From Streptomyces thermolilacinus SPC6 (GTDB taxonomy: Bacteria; Actinomycetota; Actinomycetes; Streptomycetales; Streptomycetaceae): a stretch of DNA of 64,000 bases. How positions within the stretch are numbered: the stretch's first letter is position 1; every line of letters begins with the position of its first letter. The notes below the pieces were generated by a model, which saw only the letters and a program-made list of their open reading frames with translations, was not told where the DNA came from and made no database searches. Shown here in pieces: positions 16,426 through 25,589 of the stretch. The stretch is taken from positions 1,116,001 through 1,180,000 of the forward strand of contig NZ_ASHX02000001.1 of assembly GCF_000478605.2 (NCBI RefSeq), given 5' to 3'. The translations under genes and the position numbers were made by a program.

Positions 16426-17073
16426 ATGCGGTTCACCGATCGCGCGACCGCCGGACGGCAGCTGGCCGAGGCCGTGGGAAGGCTGCGCCCGGACCGCCCC
16501 GTCGTGCTCGGGCTGCCGCGCGGCGGGGTCCCCGTGGCCCATGAGGTGGCGGCGGCGCTGGACGCGCCCCTGGACGTGCTCGTCGTCCGCAAGCTGGGCG
16601 TGCCGTCCCGTCCCGAGCTGGGCTTCGGCGCGATCGGCGAGGACGGCGTACGGATCGTGAACGACGCGGTCGTGCGCGCCGCCGGGGTCGGCGAGGACGC
16701 CCGGGCACGGGTGGAGCTGGCCGAGCGGGGCGTCCTGGAGGAGCGGCTGCGGCGGTACCGGCGCGACCGGCCCGGGGTGCCGCTGCGGGGCCGTACGGCG
16801 GTGCTGGTGGACGACGGGATCGCGACGGGTTCGACGGCCCGGGCGGCCTGCCGGGTCGCGCGGGCGCACGGCGCGGCGCGGGTCGTGGTGGCCGTCCCGG
16901 TGGCCCCGCCCGAGGCGCTGGAGCTGCTGCGGCGGGAGGCGGACGACGTGGTGTGCCTGTCGTCGCCGGAGCGGTTCGGGTCCGTGGGCCAGTGGTACGA
17001 CGACTTCGCTCAGACCCCCGACGAGGAGGTCGCGGAGCTGCTCGCCCGGCATGCCCCGCCCGCCGGGAACTGA
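16426..17073 (+). CDS. Phosphoribosyltransferase-family protein
   Basis: A 215-residue protein read from the ATG after GGAGGC. It begins MRFTDRATAGRQLAEAV and carries VVLGLPRGGVPVAHEVA near residue 27, DVLVVRKLG near 48 and the PRPP-binding loop VLVDDGIATGSTARAA near 125-140. This is the type I phosphoribosyltransferase fold. Many actinobacteria have such proteins alone or fused to dienelactone-hydrolase-like domains; the substrate is unknown. A paralogue lies at 33579-34262, next to such a hydrolase. Confidence 0.9.
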   Translation: MRFTDRATAGRQLAEAVGRLRPDRPVVLGLPRGGVPVAHEVAAALDAPLDVLVVRKLGVPSRPELGFGAIGEDGVRIVNDAVVRAAGVGEDARARVELAERGVLEERLRRYRRDRPGVPLRGRTAVLVDDGIATGSTARAACRVARAHGAARVVVAVPVAPPEALELLRREADDVVCLSSPERFGSVGQWYDDFAQTPDEEVAELLARHAPPAGN

Positions 17074-17196
17074 ACCGGCGGGGCGCTGTGCGCGACGTGC
17101 CGGCCGCACCCTCTTGCGCGGGGCGGTACAGGGCCCACAGTGGAGGGAGAGGGTTCGGGAACCGACGTTCCGACGCCGACCTTCCGGGAGGCCGTC

Positions 17197-17919
17197 ATGA
17201 CGCAGCATGCCCTGGGACAGGGCGCCCCGCAGGGCCGTCCCGGCGCCGAGGAGGTACGGGCTCCGCAGGGCCCCGCCCCCGGGGAGGTACGGCCCCCGGA
17301 GCGACCGGCGCCCGAGTCGGCCGCCGCTCCCGTCGCGGAGCCGCCCGCCGCCGAGTCGGCGTCCGCCGAGCCGCCGTCCGCGCAGCAGCCCCCCGCCTCC
17401 GCCGCCGTACCGGGTCGGGTGCCGGTCCTGGACCGGGCCGTGCGGGAGGTGATGCGGACGTCGCTGGTGACCGTCGCGGCCGGGGAGACGGTGCTGACCG
17501 CGTGGGAGCTGCTGGAGCGGTCGGGGGCGCGGCATCTGCCGGTGGTCCTGCCGGACGGGCGCTGCGCCGGACTGCTGGACCGGGCCGAGGTCGCGGTCGT
17601 CTGCGCGGCGCCCGCCGTGTCGCTGTCCCGCCGCTACGCGCGCGATCTGCTGCAACGCAGGTGTGCGGTGGTGCACCACGGGGACCCGGTGGGCCGGGCG
17701 GTGGCCGTGATGGACGCGAACGGCTGCGACGCGCTGCCGGTCGTCGGGGACTCCGGGACCCTGGCCGGTCTCCTCACGGCGGCCGACGTCGTGTCGGCGC
17801 TGGCGGGGCGCGGGGCCGAGGTCCTGCCCGGCGTGGGCGCGCGGCCGCCGTACCCGTACCCGGTGATGCCCGGCCTCCCGCCCCGGCAGGACGACGACAG
17901 GATCTCGCCGGTGCCGTGA
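17197..17919 (+). CDS. CBS-domain protein
   Basis: A 240-residue protein read from the ATG at 17197, which follows GGGAGG. The first 75 residues are Pro/Ala/Glu-rich and disordered. Two CBS motifs follow. The first has VREVMRTSLVTVAAGETVLTAW and HLPVVLPDGRCAGLLDRAEV. The second has CAVVHHGDPVGRAVAVM and CDALPVVGDSGTLAGLLTAADVV. Paired CBS motifs (Bateman domain) bind adenosine nucleotides and act as energy sensors. There is no attached catalytic domain. Its target is unknown, and the upstream phosphoribosyltransferase is only a positional neighbour. Confidence 0.9.
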   Translation: MTQHALGQGAPQGRPGAEEVRAPQGPAPGEVRPPERPAPESAAAPVAEPPAAESASAEPPSAQQPPASAAVPGRVPVLDRAVREVMRTSLVTVAAGETVLTAWELLERSGARHLPVVLPDGRCAGLLDRAEVAVVCAAPAVSLSRRYARDLLQRRCAVVHHGDPVGRAVAVMDANGCDALPVVGDSGTLAGLLTAADVVSALAGRGAEVLPGVGARPPYPYPVMPGLPPRQDDDRISPVP

Positions 17920-17952
17920 GGGGACCCGGCCGGGAACGAGGAGGAGGTGGGC

Positions 17953-18249
17953 ATGGTGACGAAGGGTTCCGACCGAGGCCGTGGCCGTGACGCGGAGCGC
18001 GAGCGCCGACGGGACGGCTCGGCCCGTGCGACGCCGCCTGCGAAGTCCCGTACGTCCCGAGCGCCCCGTACCGCTCCCGGCTCGGCGCCGCACGCGGCGT
18101 CGGGGGCGGCCGGGCAGGGACGCGAGGGCGGGGTGCCGGGCGCCCCGGGGGCGCGGCTGCCCGCGCACGGGCCCGCACGGACCGGCCAGGGCTCCGCCTG
18201 GCGGGACCGGCCCGTACGGACCATCCGCGTGCCCGGACTGTTCGGCTGA
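17953..18249 (+). CDS. Small basic disordered protein (tentative)
   Basis: A possible 98-residue product from the ATG at 17953, which has AGGAGG eight bases upstream. It lies 33 bases after the CBS gene. It is rich in Arg, Gly, Pro and Ala, has no fold signal, and ends in [11 protein letters not shown]. The good ribosome binding site is the main support; composition alone could arise by chance in this GC-rich DNA. Confidence 0.4.
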   Translation: MVTKGSDRGRGRDAERERRRDGSARATPPAKSRTSRAPRTAPGSAPHAASGAAGQGREGGVPGAPGARLPAHGPARTGQGSAWRDRPVRTIRVPGLFG

Positions 18250-18307
18250 GGCGCGCACTGTCGACGGACGGGTCGGAGCGGCGGCGGGGCGGGACAGGAC
18301 AGGGGCG

Positions 18308-19147
18308 TCAGACGGTGAACGGGCGCTGGGCGAGGAACGACTCCGCCGGGCGCCCGGAGAGGTACAGGTTGGGGCTCTGGCTGCCGGGCATGCGGCGGAG
18401 GATCGCGCGGTGGAAGGCCCGGTGGTCGCCACGGAAGCCGCCCTTGTCCCAGACCTTCAGGAGCGTCCCGGTGAACAGCCCGTTGACCTGCCCGTCCGAG
18501 GCGAGCTGGTTGTCCTGGCACGCCGAGACGAGCAGCGCGTCGGCGGGGCGCCCGTCGGCGCGCAGCTCCCGCTGGAGCTCGCGGAAGAAGTCCTTGTCGC
18601 GCTGGTAGATGGTGCCCTGCCGGTCGACCGGCATGAGACGCGACACGGTCTCGATCTCGTTCCGGTCCGCCGTGCCGAACTGGTCCCGCAGCGCCTCCGG
18701 GGTGAGCAGGTCCCGCACCTCGATGCCGCTGCCGCTGTGGCAGCAGTCGAGCAGGACGAAGATCCGTACGCCGTCGGCGAAGCGTGCCAGTTCGCGGTTC
18801 AGCTCGTCGTCGAGGTACTGCCGGTCGTACAGGACCAGCGTCTCGTCGAGGGCGTCCGGCTCGTCGGCGGTCTCGTCGGGGACCTGCCCGCCGTGCCCGG
18901 AGTACGTGAGCAGGAAGGCGTCCCCGTCGCGCAGCCGGGCCGCCGCGGCGCGCAGGGCGGCGGTGACGCCCTCGACGGTGGCCTCGTCGGTGAGCAGGAC
19001 GGTGCCGGAGTACCCGGCGTCGGAGGCGAGGGCGGCCATGTCGCGGGCGTCGTTCTCGCAGGCGAGGAGGCGTCCGTCCCAGCCGTCGTAGCGGTCCGGG
19101 TCGACCGTGTTCAGTCCGATGTGCAGGGAAAGGCCGGTGGCACCCAT
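18308..19147 (-). CDS. Caspase-like (peptidase C14) protease
   Basis: A 279-residue stand-alone caspase-hemoglobinase-fold protein. The His of the dyad is His85 in TYSGHGG, and the catalytic Cys is Cys136 in LLDCCHSG. The substrate-side motif VSACQDNQLASDG lies near residues 208-220. The start has AGGAG upstream. Bacterial caspase homologues cleave after basic or acidic residues and often act as suicide effectors downstream of NTPase sensors. It is divergently placed, 216 bases from the nuclease gene that opens the plus-strand conflict operon. It therefore probably shares its regulation and function. It has no prodomain, so activation would need a partner. Confidence 0.92.
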   Translation of the reverse strand: MGATGLSLHIGLNTVDPDRYDGWDGRLLACENDARDMAALASDAGYSGTVLLTDEATVEGVTAALRAAAARLRDGDAFLLTYSGHGGQVPDETADEPDALDETLVLYDRQYLDDELNRELARFADGVRIFVLLDCCHSGSGIEVRDLLTPEALRDQFGTADRNEIETVSRLMPVDRQGTIYQRDKDFFRELQRELRADGRPADALLVSACQDNQLASDGQVNGLFTGTLLKVWDKGGFRGDHRAFHRAILRRMPGSQSPNLYLSGRPAESFLAQRPFTV

Positions 19148-19363
19148 CGAGTTCTCCTAGCGCGGGCGGCTGTGCGTGGGGTCGGTGCCATCCCTTCCGT
19201 ACGGGGTGCCCGGGCGAACCGCCGGGCGGCGGCCGTGCGGGGAAATCCGCCTGAACGGGTCCGTCCCGCCGGGCCCGGGGCGCCCGGCGGCCGTCTGCGC
19301 TGATGGGGTGGCGTGGGCGGCGGCGCCGTTGGCCCGCCGCCACCGCGCGGTACTAGTCGGATC
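19148..19363. promoter_or_regulatory. Divergent promoter region of the caspase/nuclease locus
   Basis: The 216 bases between the caspase and nuclease starts hold no gene. TACTAGT at 19351-19357 lies 7 bases before the nuclease GTG and may be part of a -10 for a leaderless transcript. AGGAG lies before the caspase ATG. No clear operator was seen. Confidence 0.4.
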
Positions 19364-20260
19364 GTGATTTCCTCCGATGAACCGAACGGCTCGGAAGGCG
19401 CGGAGCCGGGGCGCCCGAGCGGCGGCTCGCTGGCCGGCCGCGAGGGCTACGACGAGGGCTTCCTCGGCATCGCCGTACCGCTGCCGCGGCTCACCGCGCC
19501 CCGCGTCGAGACGGTCGTGCTGCCGTACACCCACTTCAGCGTCCTCCTGCGCCCCGACCGGCGGCTCGCGGCGGCCACCGCCGTGACCATCGACGGCGAG
19601 CGGCTGGTGGAGGACGTGCCGCGCACCGACGACTGGCGGTACGACCCGCGCGTGGCGGAGGACTGGCAGGCCGGGCCGGAGGTGTACCGGAACAATTCCC
19701 TGGACCGGGGCCACCTGGTGCGCCGCCTCGACCCGGTGTGGGGTGCGACGGCCGTGGCGGTCCGCGCCGACGGCGACACGTTCCACTACACGAACGCCGC
19801 CCCGCAGGCCGATGTGTTCAACCAGGGCAAGCAGGTGTGGCAGGGCCTGGAGAACCACCTCCTCGACCACGCCGCCCGCTTCGACCGCAAGCTGACCGTG
19901 CTGACCGGGCCGGTCCTGCACGACGCCGACCCGCCGTACCGGGGCGTGCAGGTGCCGCTGCGGTTCTGGAAGGTGGCGGCGTTCGTCCACGACGGGGTGC
20001 TCGCGGCGACGGCGTATGTCCTCGACCAGAGCCCGGACCTGACGCGCGACGCCGACCGGGCGCTCGCAGGGGCGGTGCCGGGCGCGCCTCCGCCGCTGGG
20101 CGCTTTCCGCACCTACCAGGTGCCGGTGGGGGACGTGGCGCTGCTGACCGGCCTGGACCTCGGTCCGCTGCCGGGCGCCGACCTGATGCCGCCCGCGCGT
20201 GCCCCGGAGGGCCGCTGGCGGCGCCTGGAGGCGCCCGACGAGACCGTCATGAACCTCTGA
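19364..20260 (+). CDS. DNA/RNA non-specific endonuclease
   Basis: A 298-residue protein read from the GTG at 19364. The NUC (beta-beta-alpha metal finger) active site is clear: NNSLDRGHLVRR with DRGH at 114-117, His117 as general base, then HYTNAAPQADVFNQGKQVW with the Mg2+-binding Asn, and ENH downstream. There is no signal peptide, so it would act on nucleic acid in the producing cell unless otherwise exported. It is the first gene of the plus-strand conflict operon, and the next gene starts 32 bases on. In an abortive response it would degrade host or invader DNA and RNA. An ordinary nutrient nuclease is unlikely without a secretion signal. Confidence 0.9.
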   Translation: MISSDEPNGSEGAEPGRPSGGSLAGREGYDEGFLGIAVPLPRLTAPRVETVVLPYTHFSVLLRPDRRLAAATAVTIDGERLVEDVPRTDDWRYDPRVAEDWQAGPEVYRNNSLDRGHLVRRLDPVWGATAVAVRADGDTFHYTNAAPQADVFNQGKQVWQGLENHLLDHAARFDRKLTVLTGPVLHDADPPYRGVQVPLRFWKVAAFVHDGVLAATAYVLDQSPDLTRDADRALAGAVPGAPPPLGAFRTYQVPVGDVALLTGLDLGPLPGADLMPPARAPEGRWRRLEAPDETVMNL

Positions 20261-20292
20261 TCCGATGATCTGAGTCCCGCCACGGAGGCCCC

Positions 20293-21297
20293 ATGCGACC
20301 CCGGATCGTGTACGTCCACGGCTGCGGCCCCAAGCCGCGCGCCGCCCTGCTCGCGGAGCAGTGGGACCGGACGCTGTTCGGGCACGACGCGAACGCCATG
20401 TCGCACCTGGCGTACTGGGCCCCGCTCCTCCACCCCGAGCCGCTGCCGGACCGCCTGCCGGACCCGCTGGAGGGCAGGCCGGGGGCGGTCGCGGAGGCGG
20501 AGGCCGAGGAGGAGGCGGAGACACCCGCGCCGCCGCTCCTCGAGGACCCCGCCCGGTTCGTGGCCCGCGTGTCGGCGGAGGCCGAGGCGGCCAGGGCCCG
20601 CGCCGCTACGGAGGGCGTAACGGGCTCCCGTACGGACGCGGGCTCCCGTACCGAAGCGGCCGGCGGGCTGCTGGAGGGGTGGCTGCGGGACATGGCGTAC
20701 CTCGCCGAGGCGCTCGCGCTGGCCGAGGAGCCGCGCCCCGGGCCCGGCGAGGAGCCGCTGCCGAGGGCGCTGCCGCTCCCCCGGCCCGCCCGTACGGCGC
20801 TGTTCCGGCTGCTGGTGCGGCATGTCTTCGAGGACGCCCACGCGTACTTCTTCGGCGGCGCGGGACCGGCCGTGCGGCAGGTCGTGGCGGACGCGCTGGA
20901 CGCCGCCGAGGCCGCCCGGGACGCGGAGGGCGGCGGGCCGCTGGTCGTGGTCGGCCACAGCCTCGGCAGCGTCGCCGCGTACGAGGTGCTGGCCGAGCGC
21001 GGGCGCCCGGTGGACCTGTTCGTGACGCTCGGCTCCCCGCTCGGCGTCACCGAGGTGCAGGACCTCCTCGCCGCGTCGCCCGCCGTGCCGCCCGGTACGG
21101 CGCTGTGGCTCAACGCCTCCGACGCGCGGGACCTCGTGGCCCTCGACCACACGCTGCGCCCCGACTACGCCCCGCGAGGGCGTGTCACGGACCTGCTGGT
21201 CGCCAACGGGAGCGCCAACCACCACGGGGCCGCCGAGTACCTCGCGAACCCACTGGTGCGGGAGCCGGTGCGCCGGGTGTTCAGCCGGATTGCATGA
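20293..21297 (+). CDS. Alpha/beta-hydrolase-fold protein, putative lipase-like effector
   Basis: A 334-residue protein. The oxyanion region is VYVHGCG near residue 7, and the nucleophile elbow is VVGHSLGS with Ser223. A probable acid lies in ASDARDLVALD, and His in NHHGAAEYLANP near 315. A large acidic, Ala-rich insertion (about 60-125) lies between strand and cap. Its closest feel is the lipase/PGAP1-like class. It has no signal peptide. It is 32 bases behind the nuclease and 100 bases before the P-loop protein gene, so it is probably part of the operon. A membrane-lipid-attacking effector is a reasonable guess; the substrate is not visible. Confidence 0.85.
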   Translation: MRPRIVYVHGCGPKPRAALLAEQWDRTLFGHDANAMSHLAYWAPLLHPEPLPDRLPDPLEGRPGAVAEAEAEEEAETPAPPLLEDPARFVARVSAEAEAARARAATEGVTGSRTDAGSRTEAAGGLLEGWLRDMAYLAEALALAEEPRPGPGEEPLPRALPLPRPARTALFRLLVRHVFEDAHAYFFGGAGPAVRQVVADALDAAEAARDAEGGGPLVVVGHSLGSVAAYEVLAERGRPVDLFVTLGSPLGVTEVQDLLAASPAVPPGTALWLNASDARDLVALDHTLRPDYAPRGRVTDLLVANGSANHHGAAEYLANPLVREPVRRVFSRIA

Positions 21298-21397
21298 CCG
21301 CCTACCGGGTGTGACGATGAACGGGAGAGGGCCGAAGGGGGGCATGGCGCGACCGGGAGGGTGACCGGCACGACGGTGACGACCGGGCAGGTGCTGC

Positions 21398-22627
21398 ATG
21401 CCGCTGGAGACCCCCGAGTGGGACAAGGTCACCGAGTGGGTCCGCGAATTCCTGCTGGACTCCACCGACCCGTACACCCAGCTGCGGCACGCCGGTTTCC
21501 CGCCCGAGTTCATCGGCGGCCTGCCGCTGACCGCCGTCAGCTCGCAGAACGCCCGCGTGCTGGTCCAGGCGTCCCGCCGGACCATCGACGGCCAGGTGCT
21601 GCTGCTGCGGGCGCTGGTCCTCAACGACCGGCTGCGGAACCTGCCGTACGTCAGGGACGCCGAGGAGTACCTCGCCCAGCTGGAGCGGGACGCTGAGGCG
21701 CACGGCTCGCAGGACGTGTTCCGCACGCATGTGCTGCGCGGTGCCGAGGTGTTCCTCGACCGGGAGGACCTGCGGGAGACGCTGCGCGCGTTCGTCGCGG
21801 ACAGCGACAAGTCGGTGCTGCTCGTCGACGGCGAGCCGTACAGCGGGCGCTCGTACACGTACACGTTCATCCGGCACATCGCCCAGCACCAGGGGTTCCG
21901 CCCGGCGCGGGTGCTGCTGGAGCCGACGATGACGGCCACCAAGGTCGTACGGCGGCTCGCCGCGTTCGTGTCCGACCCTCGCGCGGGGGTCGTGCCGCCC
22001 GTGCCGACGGACCTGGACGACCCCCTGCCCGCGCTGGACGAGGCGGTGCACTGGGTGGTGCTCCAGGCGACCGGCGCGGAGGACCTGTTCTGGTTCGTGC
22101 TGGACGACTGCGACCGGCTCGACCCGGGCTCCGACGTGTGGGACCTGATCAGCCAGCTGGCGCTGGCCATCTACGAGCACGCGCCCGTACGCCGCGCCCA
22201 GGCGCCGCGCCTGGTGCTCCTCGGGTACGGCGAGTCGATGCGGCAGCTGCCGTACGAGCTGCGGCACAGCATGTGCTGGGACAGGGCGCGGACCGCGGGT
22301 CCCGACGAGGTGCGGGCGTTCTTCGACCGGTACGTGCGCGAGCAGCCGCCTCCTTCGCTGGCCGCGCTGGCGGCGGAGGAGCGGGAGGCGGCCCTCACCG
22401 GTCTCGTGGACGTGGCCGTGGAGGAGGTCCTCGCGGCGGCGGACGGGAGCACGGCGGGCGCGGGCACAGTCGAGGGGGGCACGGCGGGCACGGCTGCAGC
22501 GGACGGGCGTACGGACGGCACAGTGGGTGGCGGCTCCGCGGGCGGCGAGCCCTGCGGGGACAGCTACATGCGGCGCCTGGGCAGCGCGGTGGAGGGAGCG
22601 GTGCGTGTCTACCGGGCCCTCCACTGA
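21398..22627 (+). CDS. P-loop-like protein with effector-associated-type N-terminus
   Basis: A 409-residue protein that I do not recognise as a named family. The N-terminal 90 residues are a small helical module (FLLDSTDPYTQLRHAGFPPEF...) like the short adaptor domains seen at the front of conflict-system proteins. A nucleotide-binding-like segment VLLVDGEPYSGRSY follows (144-152 is DGEPYSGRS), with Arg in the place of the P-loop Lys. LFWFVLDDCDRLDP near 228 looks like a Walker B strand. The C-terminal 60 residues are Gly/Thr/Ala low complexity. Its stop lies 23 bases inside the next gene. It may be a degenerate AAA/STAND partner of the downstream NTPase. Confidence 0.8.
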   Translation: MPLETPEWDKVTEWVREFLLDSTDPYTQLRHAGFPPEFIGGLPLTAVSSQNARVLVQASRRTIDGQVLLLRALVLNDRLRNLPYVRDAEEYLAQLERDAEAHGSQDVFRTHVLRGAEVFLDREDLRETLRAFVADSDKSVLLVDGEPYSGRSYTYTFIRHIAQHQGFRPARVLLEPTMTATKVVRRLAAFVSDPRAGVVPPVPTDLDDPLPALDEAVHWVVLQATGAEDLFWFVLDDCDRLDPGSDVWDLISQLALAIYEHAPVRRAQAPRLVLLGYGESMRQLPYELRHSMCWDRARTAGPDEVRAFFDRYVREQPPPSLAALAAEEREAALTGLVDVAVEEVLAAADGSTAGAGTVEGGTAGTAAADGRTDGTVGGGSAGGEPCGDSYMRRLGSAVEGAVRVYRALH

Positions 22628-25589
22628 GACGACCGGCGCCGCCGCCCTGTGCGAGCTGTTCCGCGACCGGCTGCGGCAGGAGCTGCGGCCCGGCACCGGA
22701 CCACCGGGCCCCGTACCCGACACCCGGTGCGGCTACCGCCGGGCCGCCTGCCTGCTGACCTCGTTCGACCCGCGCGAGCTGCGCCTCCCCGACGAGGCCG
22801 TGCCGACCGGCCGGGCCTTGATGGAGCTGGCGGCGGACTGCGCGGCGACCGGCATGGCGGACCGCACCGAGTGGACGCTGAAACCGGAGGTGCGGGAGGC
22901 GACCCTGCGCGCCCTGCCCGGCCCGGACGAGGCGCTGCGCGCGCTGGAGGCCAACCTCGGCGCCGCGCCCGACGGTCCCGGGCCCGAGCGGGTGTGCCTG
23001 GAGGTGCTGCGGGGCACGCCGCCCCGGGCGGAGGGCGCGGGCCCCGACGAGCTGTCGGACGTCCTCCAGGCCGTGCTGTGGCTGTCGCTGGTGCCGGGCG
23101 TGACCGGGCTGCCGGACGCCCAGGTCGTACAGGGCGAACTGGAACTCTCGCGGCTGCTCCAGCCGTTGGAGCGCCTGGTGCGGGTCCCCTTCATGGGCCG
23201 CGACAAGGAGCTGGCAGCGCTGCGCGACCACGTCCACGCGCCGGGGCCACCGCCGGGCACCCGTCCGGCCGTGCCTCCACCGCTGGTGGTGCACGGGCCG
23301 GGCGGCATGGGCAAGAGCACGCTCCTCGCCACGTTCCTGCTGGACAGTCTGCGCGGCGGCGCCGAGGCGGGCGGCACGGGCGGCGGCGTACGGAGGTTCC
23401 CGTTCCCGTTCGCGTACATCGACTTCGAGCGGCCCACCCTGTCGGTGCACGAGCCGGTGACGCTGATCGCGGAGGCGGCGCGGCAACTGGGCATCCAGTA
23501 CCCGGCGTTCCGCGCCGAGCTGGACGCGCTGGCCGCCGCCTGCCAGGAGGAGGCGCACCAGCAGCGGGCCGAGGAGGGGCGGGTCGTCGAGCTGAACCGG
23601 CTCGCCACCACGCGCGCGGGGCTCGGCCGCAGGTCGTCGCGGCAGTTCCTGACGGGGGCGAGCGAGCGGGAGAGCGCGCTGTCTGGGCAGGTCGGTGAGG
23701 TGCTGCGGCGGGCGGTGTCGGGTGAACCGCCGTTCGTGCTGGTCGTGGACTCGTTCGAGGAGGCACAGTACCGGGGTTCACCGGCGCTGGGCCGCATGTG
23801 GGCGGTTTTCGTGGCGCTGTCGGAGGCGTACCCGAGGGTGCGCGCCCTCGTGTCGGGGCGTTCACCGGTCGGGCATCCGGCGGAGGGGGCACGGCCGGTG
23901 GAGATCGAGCTGCGCGACCTGGACCCGGACGCGTCCGTGGCGCTGCTGCGGGCGTGCGGGGTGGCGGACCCGGAGGTGGCGCGGCTGCTCGCCGACCGGG
24001 TCGGCGGGCACCCGCTGAGCCTGCGGCTCGCGGCGCGGGCGGCGGCGCTGGCCGGGTCGGACGTGATGGGCGTGAAGGAGCTGATCGGGAGCCTGCCCGC
24101 GCGGCGCCGGGACTTCTTCCGCCGCGTCGACCAACTGCTCGTGCAGGGCATCCTCTACGAGCGGATCCTCCAGCACATCCCCGACCCGGACGTGCGGCGG
24201 CTCGCCCAGGCCGGTCTCGTGCTGCGGCTGATCACGCCTGAGGTCGTCCAGGAGGTGCTGGCCGGGCCGTGCGGGGTCGCCGTGGCGGGCCCGGAGGACG
24301 CGCGGCGGCTGTTCGGGACGCTGTCCCGGCTCGACCTGGTCGAACCGGCCGGCCCGCAGGCGGTACGGGTGCGGTCCGACGTACGGGCGATCATGCTGCG
24401 GCTCGCGGCGGGCGACCCGGCGTCGCCGACGCGGGAGGTGGAGCGGCGGGCCGTCGAGTACTACGCGGCGCGGGAGGGCCTGGAGGCGCGCGCCGAGGAG
24501 ATCTACCACCGGCTGCGGCGCGGCGAGCACCCCCGCACCGTGGAGGAGCGGTGGCTGCCCGGCGTGGAGCGGCTGCTGGCGGGCGCGCAGGACGAGATGA
24601 GCCCCCGGGCGGCTGCCCTGCTGAACGCGCACCGGCGGCGCGGCGGGGCGTCGGACCTGGTGATGGCGGAGGCCGACCAGGAGGACTGGGAGCGGATCGC
24701 CGCGCGTGAGGTGGAGGACCTGCTGGCGCAGGGCTTCACCGGCCAGGCGCTGGCCCGGCTCGCCGAGCGGCGCCCGTGGACGCCGTGCAGCGCCCTGCAC
24801 GCGCTGCTCGCGGAGGCCCTGGACCGGGCCGGGCAACGGGCCGAGGCGCTGCGGGTGGTGTCCGACGCGGTCGACGGCGCGCGCGAGGCGGACTGCGGGG
24901 AGCGGCAGTTGGAGCTGCTGCTGCTGTCGGCACGGCTCGCGGAGCAGGACGGCGACGCGGACAGCGCGGACCGGGACCTGCGGCTCGCGGAGGACGTGGC
25001 GATCGGCCTGGGCCAGGACCTGGAGGCGATGGGCACGCTGCTGGCGCGGGCGCGGCTCGCCGAGGGCGCGGAGGTGCCCGACCGGGACGCGGACACGCGC
25101 CTCGCGCGGCGGCTGCGGCAGGTCCCGGACGAGGTGCTGGCCGATCAGCCGTCGCTGGTGCGGGCGGCGGCGTCCCAGGTGTACACGCTGGACGCGCGGG
25201 CGCTGGACCACGCGTTGGACCTGGTGGGGCTGCCGGACGGCGACGAGGTGCTGGAGGTGCTGGGCACGGGCCTGCGGCGGGCGGTGAAGGCCGACCCGCT
25301 GCTGCTGCGGCCGCTGATGGACATCCTGCGGTCGGCGGCCGGAGCGCACGACGTGCCCGCCCGCCCGGCCGGCCCCTCGCCCGCCGGGGAACCGCCGCCG
25401 GCCCCGTTGACGCCCCCGCCGTCGCCGCCCCCGACGGACGTCACGGACATCCTGCGGCTCGTACGGGACCGGGGGATGCTCGACGAGCTGGCGCGGCGGC
25501 TGCTGGTGCTGCGGGACGGCAGCGGGCAGATCGCGGCGAGCGTCGCCGCGGCGCTGCGCGGCGGCGGGGAAGGCGGTGAACTGCCATGA
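22605..25589 (+). CDS. STAND-type NTPase with helical repeats (conflict-system sensor)
   Basis: A 994-residue protein read from the GTG at 22605 (GGAGGG eight bases upstream). This start lies 23 bases inside the previous gene. Residues about 1-210 are helical. Walker A GPGGMGKS is at 231-238, the Walker B strand is FVLVVDSFEEAQ near 375-390, and GGHPLSLRLAARAA near 467 matches the GxP motif of STAND ATPases. A winged-helix-like region follows. The C-terminal 350 residues are Ala/Leu/Arg helices with about 34-residue periodicity, as in TPR solenoids, then a Pro-rich linker and a short helical tail. STAND proteins sense a ligand by their repeats and oligomerise on ATP binding. It probably controls the flanking proteases, nuclease and caspase. 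Confidence 0.9.
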   Translation: MSTGPSTETTGAAALCELFRDRLRQELRPGTGPPGPVPDTRCGYRRAACLLTSFDPRELRLPDEAVPTGRALMELAADCAATGMADRTEWTLKPEVREATLRALPGPDEALRALEANLGAAPDGPGPERVCLEVLRGTPPRAEGAGPDELSDVLQAVLWLSLVPGVTGLPDAQVVQGELELSRLLQPLERLVRVPFMGRDKELAALRDHVHAPGPPPGTRPAVPPPLVVHGPGGMGKSTLLATFLLDSLRGGAEAGGTGGGVRRFPFPFAYIDFERPTLSVHEPVTLIAEAARQLGIQYPAFRAELDALAAACQEEAHQQRAEEGRVVELNRLATTRAGLGRRSSRQFLTGASERESALSGQVGEVLRRAVSGEPPFVLVVDSFEEAQYRGSPALGRMWAVFVALSEAYPRVRALVSGRSPVGHPAEGARPVEIELRDLDPDASVALLRACGVADPEVARLLADRVGGHPLSLRLAARAAALAGSDVMGVKELIGSLPARRRDFFRRVDQLLVQGILYERILQHIPDPDVRRLAQAGLVLRLITPEVVQEVLAGPCGVAVAGPEDARRLFGTLSRLDLVEPAGPQAVRVRSDVRAIMLRLAAGDPASPTREVERRAVEYYAAREGLEARAEEIYHRLRRGEHPRTVEERWLPGVERLLAGAQDEMSPRAAALLNAHRRRGGASDLVMAEADQEDWERIAAREVEDLLAQGFTGQALARLAERRPWTPCSALHALLAEALDRAGQRAEALRVVSDAVDGAREADCGERQLELLLLSARLAEQDGDADSADRDLRLAEDVAIGLGQDLEAMGTLLARARLAEGAEVPDRDADTRLARRLRQVPDEVLADQPSLVRAAASQVYTLDARALDHALDLVGLPDGDEVLEVLGTGLRRAVKADPLLLRPLMDILRSAAGAHDVPARPAGPSPAGEPPPAPLTPPPSPPPTDVTDILRLVRDRGMLDELARRLLVLRDGSGQIAASVAAALRGGGEGGELP

